Shown in pieces: positions 59,509 to 64,000 of a DNA stretch of 64,000 bases. Origin of the DNA: JABWCQ01 sp964587105. GTDB lineage: Bacteria; Electryoneota; RPQS01. The translations under genes and the position numbers were made by a program. The notes beneath the pieces were generated by a model. It saw nothing but the letters and a program-made list of their open reading frames with translations, searched no databases and was not told where the DNA came from. Position 1 is the first letter of the stretch, and every line of letters starts with the position of its first letter. The DNA lies in contig CAZPKG010000007.1 in NCBI GenBank assembly GCA_964587105.1, positions 62,001-126,000 on the forward strand, given 5' to 3'.

Positions 59509-60711
59509 TCAGTGAGCGCGGTCGGACGTGGGGTGTTCCTGCCACGGTGGCAGGAATTTGATTAAGAATGCAAGAATCAGAATAGGAAGTATGGCTTGTC
59601 CGAGGGCCATCAATCCGCCCTCCCAGCCGACAAGCCCAATCTTGTACGTCGTAAATCCGCGCAAACTCTTGCTGAAGAGTTGCCCGCCGATGACGACATT
59701 CCAGCGCATGAAGAAGATTCCAACCAATGTTAACATGCCGCACAACGCGTAAATCGAAACACGCACGTTGGCGGGGACTTGTTTCAGTTGAATCCACCCA
59801 AGGAGGGCAATCGGAACGAGGGTGCCCAGGATCAATTGGAAGATGATGTGGGTTTCGAATAAGTGCCCGTGCACGAGCGCGTAAATAATATCGAACGACT
59901 CCTCAGCCGTATAGGTTCTTTGAATGACGTCTAAGCCTTCAAGCGCAAAATCAATGATGAAGACATAGAGCAAATAGCGCCCGAGCGTGTCCAGACATTC
60001 CATGTTCTGCGGAACACGGCGGATCTTGTTAGACAAGAGATAGATCAGCAGCACGAGTGCGATTCCCGAGACGATTGCTGAGAACAAAAAGATGACGGGC
60101 ATGAGCACGCTCGACCACCACGGGTTGGCTTTGATGGAACCGAAAATGAATCCGACATAGCCGTGCAGCAAAAAGGCCGAGGGAATACCGATGATTGTAA
60201 TAGTCTTTACTGCGGCTTCATCGAAGCGGATGGCTTTCTCGGAAATATCGGTGACGCCTAACGTCAGCGCGCCGTAGAAAAGCCTTTTGAAGCCCTTGGA
60301 CTCGCGTGACCAAACCACGAAATCTCTCCGATAATCAAACCAAATTTCCAGCAGCAGCACGACCATCAGATACCACATATAGACAAACCCGAACATGGCC
60401 ATAGCCGACGTCAGGTGCGGCGTGACCAGAATTTCCCAGAACCTGAGCGGTTTCGCCAGATGTGAAAGTAACGGTAATGGCGCAATGAGCATGAACGCTA
60501 AGGCAGTTAACAACGCCAACCGATAGGTTGGACGGACTTCGCGGACGTTGAACACTCGTTCGAGCGAAGCAAGAATAAATGCACCCGCCACCAATCCGGT
60601 CAAATACGGATACAAGACAATCAGGATACTCCAGTGCGCTTCAATGTCGTTGGGGTAAATGTAACCGACGACGTGCTTGAGCGCTTCATAGAGATGGCTG
60701 TAATCGGGCAT
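59509..60711 (-). CDS. NrfD/PsrC-family quinone-binding membrane subunit
   Basis: A 400-residue integral membrane protein with about nine to ten segments, of the NrfD/PsrC/ActC family that oxidises or reduces quinones. Recognisable: the N-terminal PYLTGLVAGAFILASLERVF with the conserved second-helix Gly/Ala-rich turn (in parts), PLPLLSHLAKPLRFWEI and SAMAMFGFVYMWYL. Its ATG shares one base with the stop of the ferredoxin gene (TGATG). With the FeS and tetraheme subunits it forms a quinol-linked electron module. No molybdopterin catalytic subunit is nearby. Confidence 0.9.
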   Translation of the reverse strand: MPDYSHLYEALKHVVGYIYPNDIEAHWSILIVLYPYLTGLVAGAFILASLERVFNVREVRPTYRLALLTALAFMLIAPLPLLSHLAKPLRFWEILVTPHLTSAMAMFGFVYMWYLMVVLLLEIWFDYRRDFVVWSRESKGFKRLFYGALTLGVTDISEKAIRFDEAAVKTITIIGIPSAFLLHGYVGFIFGSIKANPWWSSVLMPVIFLFSAIVSGIALVLLIYLLSNKIRRVPQNMECLDTLGRYLLYVFIIDFALEGLDVIQRTYTAEESFDIIYALVHGHLFETHIIFQLILGTLVPIALLGWIQLKQVPANVRVSIYALCGMLTLVGIFFMRWNVVIGGQLFSKSLRGFTTYKIGLVGWEGGLMALGQAILPILILAFLIKFLPPWQEHPTSDRAH

Positions 60712-61559
60712 CAGCGCACCTCCTTGTCAATGCCGCTGTAAAAGACTTTAGGATATGTGTTCAGATGCGGTTTAAGAACTTGAATTTTATGTTCGCGTAA
60801 GAATTGATTGAGCGGGCCGTCGTGGTCTTTTAGGTCTCCGAATAATCTGGCTTGTGTCGGACAATTTTCGACACAGGCAGGCTGTTGGCCGTTATGGATT
60901 CTGTGGTAACATAAAGTACACTTGTCAGCAACCCCGGTAATGGGATTCAAAAACCGTGTGCCGTAGGGACAGGCTTGAATACAATATCGGCAGCCGATGC
61001 AATACTCAGGATCAACTAAAACCGCGCCGTCAGGAGTTTCAAACGTTGCGCCAACCGGACAAACCTGCACACAAGGCGAGTGATCGCAGGCGTTGCAGAG
61101 TTTGGGAACAAAGAACGATTTGTCGGGTTTCTCGGCGCGCTTTTCTTCGAGTGGAAAACCGTCGTAGCCGCCGTTGGGAGAATCCACAACAGTCTCGTCG
61201 CCGTATTCCTGATAGCGCTCAATCCAAGTGCGGAAGTAGAACGGCTCTTTAGGGACTCCGTTTTCTTCTTTGCAGGCCACGACGCAATTTCCGCAGCCGA
61301 TACATTTTTCGACGTCAATTGCCATACCCCATTTGTGCTTGCTCCAATCATAATCGGCGGCAACTTTTTGCGACGTGGTAACCTGTTCGGCGAGGGCGAG
61401 CTTTTCAGACAACGGGGCGAGAGCAATCGCGACGCAGGCTGTGCCGAGAGTTTTGAGAAAGTCGCGCCGCGATTCACCGGCCATCTCGGCAGGCGAGACT
61501 CCGAGTTCTGGAATGACCGAATTGGCCTGACTGAACATACATGATTTCTTTTCCATCAT
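60711..61559 (-). CDS. Tat-exported four-cluster ferredoxin (NrfC/DmsB-like)
   Basis: A 282-residue periplasmic iron-sulfur protein. Twin-arginine signal ESRRDFLKTLGTACVAIA (Arg31, Arg32) is visible. Four Cys groups follow: CIGCGNCVVACK, CNACDHSPCVQVCP, CIGCRYCIQACP and CTLCYHRIHNGQQPACVENCP (last in parts), as in NrfC, DmsB and PsrB. The start is set at 61559 (or 61556) because the preceding gene ends four bases upstream; the longer frame is rejected. It would pass electrons between the membrane NrfD and the tetraheme cytochrome. Confidence 0.93.
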   Translation of the reverse strand: MMEKKSCMFSQANSVIPELGVSPAEMAGESRRDFLKTLGTACVAIALAPLSEKLALAEQVTTSQKVAADYDWSKHKWGMAIDVEKCIGCGNCVVACKEENGVPKEPFYFRTWIERYQEYGDETVVDSPNGGYDGFPLEEKRAEKPDKSFFVPKLCNACDHSPCVQVCPVGATFETPDGAVLVDPEYCIGCRYCIQACPYGTRFLNPITGVADKCTLCYHRIHNGQQPACVENCPTQARLFGDLKDHDGPLNQFLREHKIQVLKPHLNTYPKVFYSGIDKEVR

Positions 61560-61563
61560 CGCC

Positions 61564-62010
61564 TCATTTGGTTTCTGACGGATTGTGCACGACGTGGCAG
61601 GAGTTGCAAGGCTCTCCTTCAGCGTGTTCCGCAATGTTGACTTGAGGGAATTTCGACGGACGCGCCGCGCGTTGTTCGTGACAGCGGCTGCATGTCGCGG
61701 TCACTTCGGGCTTCTTGATATTCGACGTCTGCGGATCTTCCGCATGAACGGCACCGGCTCCGTGACAGATTTGACACGAAACTTTCTTGTGCGGACCGGC
61801 GGCATTTAGAGTGGCCTCTTCTTCGTGGCACTCGGCGCAGACGGATTTGGGGATGTAGTGAGGAGATTTCTTGACAGCATTGGACAGTGCGATACCGCGG
61901 TAATGGCCGTATTGTCCGAATGTATCAGGGCGAGCCCACCATCGTGTCGCGATAAAGGCGACGCCGATGAAGGCAAAGATGAGAATCAGGCGCGAGACTT
62001 GTGGGGGCAT
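61564..62010 (-). CDS. Membrane-anchored tetraheme cytochrome c
   Basis: A 148-residue cytochrome. N-terminal anchor or uncleaved signal (about 6-22). CXXCH motifs start at 58, 79, 107 and 135 (CAECH, CQICH, CSRCH, CNSCH). Non-motif His at GPHKK and VVHNP may ligand hemes. It is first in the minus-strand run cytochrome-ferredoxin-NrfD-small membrane protein, with an operator-like region upstream. Likely the electron exit (or entry) of the quinone module toward the giant cytochromes at 12133-15350. Confidence 0.88.
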   Translation of the reverse strand: MPPQVSRLILIFAFIGVAFIATRWWARPDTFGQYGHYRGIALSNAVKKSPHYIPKSVCAECHEEEATLNAAGPHKKVSCQICHGAGAVHAEDPQTSNIKKPEVTATCSRCHEQRAARPSKFPQVNIAEHAEGEPCNSCHVVHNPSETK

Positions 62011-62097
62011 CGAAACTCCAAACGGTTTGGGGTGAACGAGCTGTCGAGTCTATTTGAAAGAAGCCGATTCCGCAGGATGCAGGTGTCAAGGAGGGAG

Positions 62098-62146
62098 TTG
62101 CAACGAATGGCTCATAGATGCAAGCAATGAACATGCTTCGTTGCAA
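62098..62146. promoter_or_regulatory. 10-bp inverted repeat upstream of the NrfD operon
   Basis: TTGCAACGAA (62098-62107) and TTCGTTGCAA (62137-62146) form a perfect inverted repeat with a 29-base interior, 88-136 bases before the cytochrome start. Confidence 0.45.
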
Positions 62147-62160
62147 ATGGTTCATGATAA

Positions 62161-62176
62161 AGTGACATAATTCACA
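62161..62176. promoter_or_regulatory. CRP/FNR-family palindrome upstream of the NrfD operon
   Basis: AGTGA-CATAAT-TCACA matches TGTGA-N6-TCACA at nine of ten positions, 151 bases before the tetraheme gene. Compare 23586-23601. Confidence 0.5.
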
Positions 62177-62362
62177 TGATAGTCAAGTGAGTTTGTTACA
62201 GACGGAAATTTAGGTCTAAAATGTTAGAGCGTGTAATCTCAGCAGGTAAGAATAAGAGGGAGTTTGTAGTATTTGTCATTGCACTTATTTAGGAGGAGGC
62301 TAAGTGCAGTGGTCACTGATACAATCAACCGAATCATTTTTGGATATTAAGTTCGGGGAAAC

Positions 62363-62388
62363 AAAAAGCCCGACGTTTTTGTCGGGCT
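62363..62388 (-). terminator. Terminator of the sorting-domain relic
   Basis: AGCCCGAC/GTCGGGCT stem with a T run on the minus strand, 29 bases after the relic's stop codon. Confidence 0.85.
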
Positions 62389-62416
62389 GTGTGCTTGTTA
62401 AGCAAAAGGGAGCAAA

Positions 62417-62512
62417 CTATTTCAGCAGGACGACTTTTTGAATTTGGGTTTGAGCCGTCGTGGCCGCGCGAAGGAAGTAGATTCCGCTGGACAGACCGGG
62501 GGGAGCGGTCAT
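62417..62512 (-). pseudogene. Relic of a type IX sorting domain
   Basis: A 31-codon minus-strand remnant reading LSSGIYFLRAATTAQ and ending QKVVLLK, the exact C-terminal pattern of the sorting tail at 56083. Its N-terminal part is absent: a stop lies seven codons before its only ATG. The old terminator remains at 62363. It appears to be the tail of a deleted secreted gene. Otherwise 62011-62600 holds only the operator-like elements. Confidence 0.7.
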
Positions 62513-62600
62513 ACAAGTACCGCCTCTCGATTACTCACACGGTTCATAGATAATCGAAGGCGTCGAGGCAACATTTAAGCACTGAAAGGCAGCTTGCAGC

Positions 62601-63926
62601 TTACAACGGAGGTTGAATGCGAGTCCAAGGTTCGAGAGCATCCGTTAACCAAGGAGGATCTGCGTCTGCCGTCCATAGGCTTCCATCGGTAAAAAGCGCA
62701 ATTAGTGCTTTCGCTGTCGCAGTCATGTACTGCAAGTAATTTAGTTGAAGTCTTTCCAAATTGTTGATCAGGACTTGGGACTGGTGATCATCGAACTTGC
62801 CAGGGTAACGTTCTCCAGAGCGCACTGGACAGCTTGCCGGATCAATGCTATTCAAGATATCACTGACACGCCTTTCAAACAATTGGTTACGACACACCGA
62901 GAAGCGATGGAGCAGTGTCATTAGCAATGCCTGAAGCAATCTTCCGGTTTCGGAAATTGGACCGGAGTCAAATAGTAACAACTCTGCACGTTCTATGTCA
63001 CAACTTTTCAAGATGTCTTCGATCTGATGAGCAAAGTTCTCATCTAGTGGTTTGTCATTCTTGAGTTCTTCGTCCGCTACATCAACAAAAGCTAGCGCCC
63101 TTGTCAACTTAGTAAGAGTAGACGCCCTTAGCAAGTTCTCATCGATTCTTAGGTTTGCTTTAGGACTGGTCTGTTGATAATACCCGAGCACTATTGTCAA
63201 ACACATAGAAAACTCAAAGAATTCCCTAAGGTACCGAGTCTTCCAGTGTTTATAGTGATTCTTGTATAGAAATGCGGGGTCACAAAACGCTGGGAAGTAA
63301 TCTCGCAACCCTTGGTGAAGCGAATAGAAATCCATTGTCATTGTGCTTATAACACCACCGACTTCATCACTTTGAATGGACTCCGTTTGGAATATCGGTA
63401 GGTAAACGCTGTTGAAAATTGCTTCCCCGGCCAAAGGTCTTGATTCGAAAAGCAGTTGCCATCGCCTTTGTCTCGACGTTTGACTAGTTGGATTCAACAA
63501 CTCATGTTTCATCATGACTGGAAAAGGCAAGTCGGGGTTTGTTATCTTACTCCAATTTTGGCCGATTACATGAGGTCTGTGATCGAGATTTAACCATGGG
63601 TGAGCCTTGGCAAGCGGAGTTAGCAATAAGCTCCTCACTTCGTTTTTATCAGGTTCGTTCGAAGCGGAGGCGTCAACAATGATCATGGGATCCAAATCTG
63701 AATGGCCTCGCGTAAATTCGAGACGACCAAGAGAGCCAAATGCAGCTATCGCGAACTTCACACCAGGATAGCGTGATTCGGCCTCAGCTACCAACTCTCG
63801 CGCCGTTGGCTTTAGAGCTGCCAAAAGCGCGACAGATTCTATTTGGGCTAGCATCAAGGGCGCAGCCCTGATGACATAGATTCCGGCTTCTGACCCTAAG
63901 ACTCTTAGTAGTTCTTCGTGCTGCAT
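62601..63926 (-). CDS. Nucleotidyltransferase-like (Pol-beta superfamily) protein
   Basis: A 441-residue cytoplasmic protein. The N-terminal third holds a Pol-beta-type nucleotidyltransferase core: GSLGR at 64-68 and SDLD at 76-79 (the two catalytic acids), preceded by KFAIAAF. The rest is helical, with YLREFFEFSMCL and LLQALLMTLLHRF. It resembles the DUF294/GlnD-type nucleotidyltransferase group, often regulatory or in toxin systems. Lower GC than the core and position at the scaffold edge suggest accessory status. The target is unknown. Confidence 0.7.
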   Translation of the reverse strand: MQHEELLRVLGSEAGIYVIRAAPLMLAQIESVALLAALKPTARELVAEAESRYPGVKFAIAAFGSLGRLEFTRGHSDLDPMIIVDASASNEPDKNEVRSLLLTPLAKAHPWLNLDHRPHVIGQNWSKITNPDLPFPVMMKHELLNPTSQTSRQRRWQLLFESRPLAGEAIFNSVYLPIFQTESIQSDEVGGVISTMTMDFYSLHQGLRDYFPAFCDPAFLYKNHYKHWKTRYLREFFEFSMCLTIVLGYYQQTSPKANLRIDENLLRASTLTKLTRALAFVDVADEELKNDKPLDENFAHQIEDILKSCDIERAELLLFDSGPISETGRLLQALLMTLLHRFSVCRNQLFERRVSDILNSIDPASCPVRSGERYPGKFDDHQSQVLINNLERLQLNYLQYMTATAKALIALFTDGSLWTADADPPWLTDALEPWTRIQPPL

Positions 63927-64000
63927 GATTAGTACCTTATTTTGTTAGCTACACTCAATACTGTGGCTACGGTCATATCGGTCACGTGATTTCATCGAAC

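Noticed and set aside
62304..62441. 45-codon plus-strand frame with GTG start after aggaggaggc
   Set aside because: Good RBS, but it runs through the minus-strand terminator and the sorting-domain relic, and has no recognisable features. Probably chance.

Overview
The window looks like a chromosomal scaffold of an uncultured bacterium of the FCB side of the tree. The evidence is a C-terminal sorting domain of the type IX secretion kind (56083-57071, plus a relic at 62417-62512), many secreted repeat, TIG and beta-helix proteins, a C5-type heme pathway, System II cytochrome c maturation, and palindromic intergenic repeats typical of such metagenome assemblies. The phylum cannot be fixed from sequence reading alone. 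A 100-base N run (55570-55669) marks a scaffold join. No rRNA, CRISPR array or insertion sequence was seen.

Layout. 1-875: lower-GC accessory edge with a partial membrane protein and a secreted protein. 1142-6359: small housekeeping and accessory genes, two tRNA-Ser genes, an ECF sigma factor with a membrane partner. 6574-9824: POT-type peptide transporter with a structured 5' leader, then a NapH-like ferredoxin protein and an HMA-like protein. 9935-11768: small membrane protein and a secreted TIG protein. 12133-23224 (all minus strand): the most interesting block. It holds a six-bladed-propeller/NHL-type protein and an OmcS-like hexaheme cytochrome, followed by an operon of a putative outer-membrane barrel (with an in-frame amber codon), two CsgG/GNA1162-like proteins, a parvulin-type PPIase, a 26-heme cytochrome and a 16-heme cytochrome. 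23786-37622 (plus): a 13-gene run hemC-D-E-N-H-G, hemX-like, hemA-B-L, histidine kinase, response regulator, and a second OmcS-like cytochrome with seven heme motifs. 37956-40838: CcsA and ResB. 41046-44736: HerA-like ATPase and an ABC exporter. 44811-47168: two secreted proteins. 47354-54466 (minus): TypA, FMN reductase, Tag, S9 peptidase, CorA, zinc-ribbon membrane protein. 54909-55346: Hsp20 behind a sigma-54-like promoter. 55515-57215: repeats, the gap and a frameshifted sorting-domain protein. 57638-59116: methyltransferase-glycosyltransferase fusion. 59193-62010 (minus): tetraheme cytochrome, ferredoxin, NrfD and a small membrane protein. 62601-63926: nucleotidyltransferase-like protein.

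How it works together (inference). The tetraheme-FeS-NrfD module would exchange electrons with the quinone pool. The barrel and the giant cytochromes could form a conduit through the outer membrane, and the two OmcS-like proteins could form extracellular heme filaments. The heme operon and CcsA/ResB would supply and attach the heme: the five cytochromes carry 59 CXXCH motifs. Perfect or near-perfect CRP/FNR-type palindromes lie upstream of the heme and propeller/OmcS-like promoters (23586-23601) and of the NrfD operon (62161-62176), which suggests shared control. PhoB-like 11-bp repeats before hemC could be targets of the response regulator encoded in the same run.
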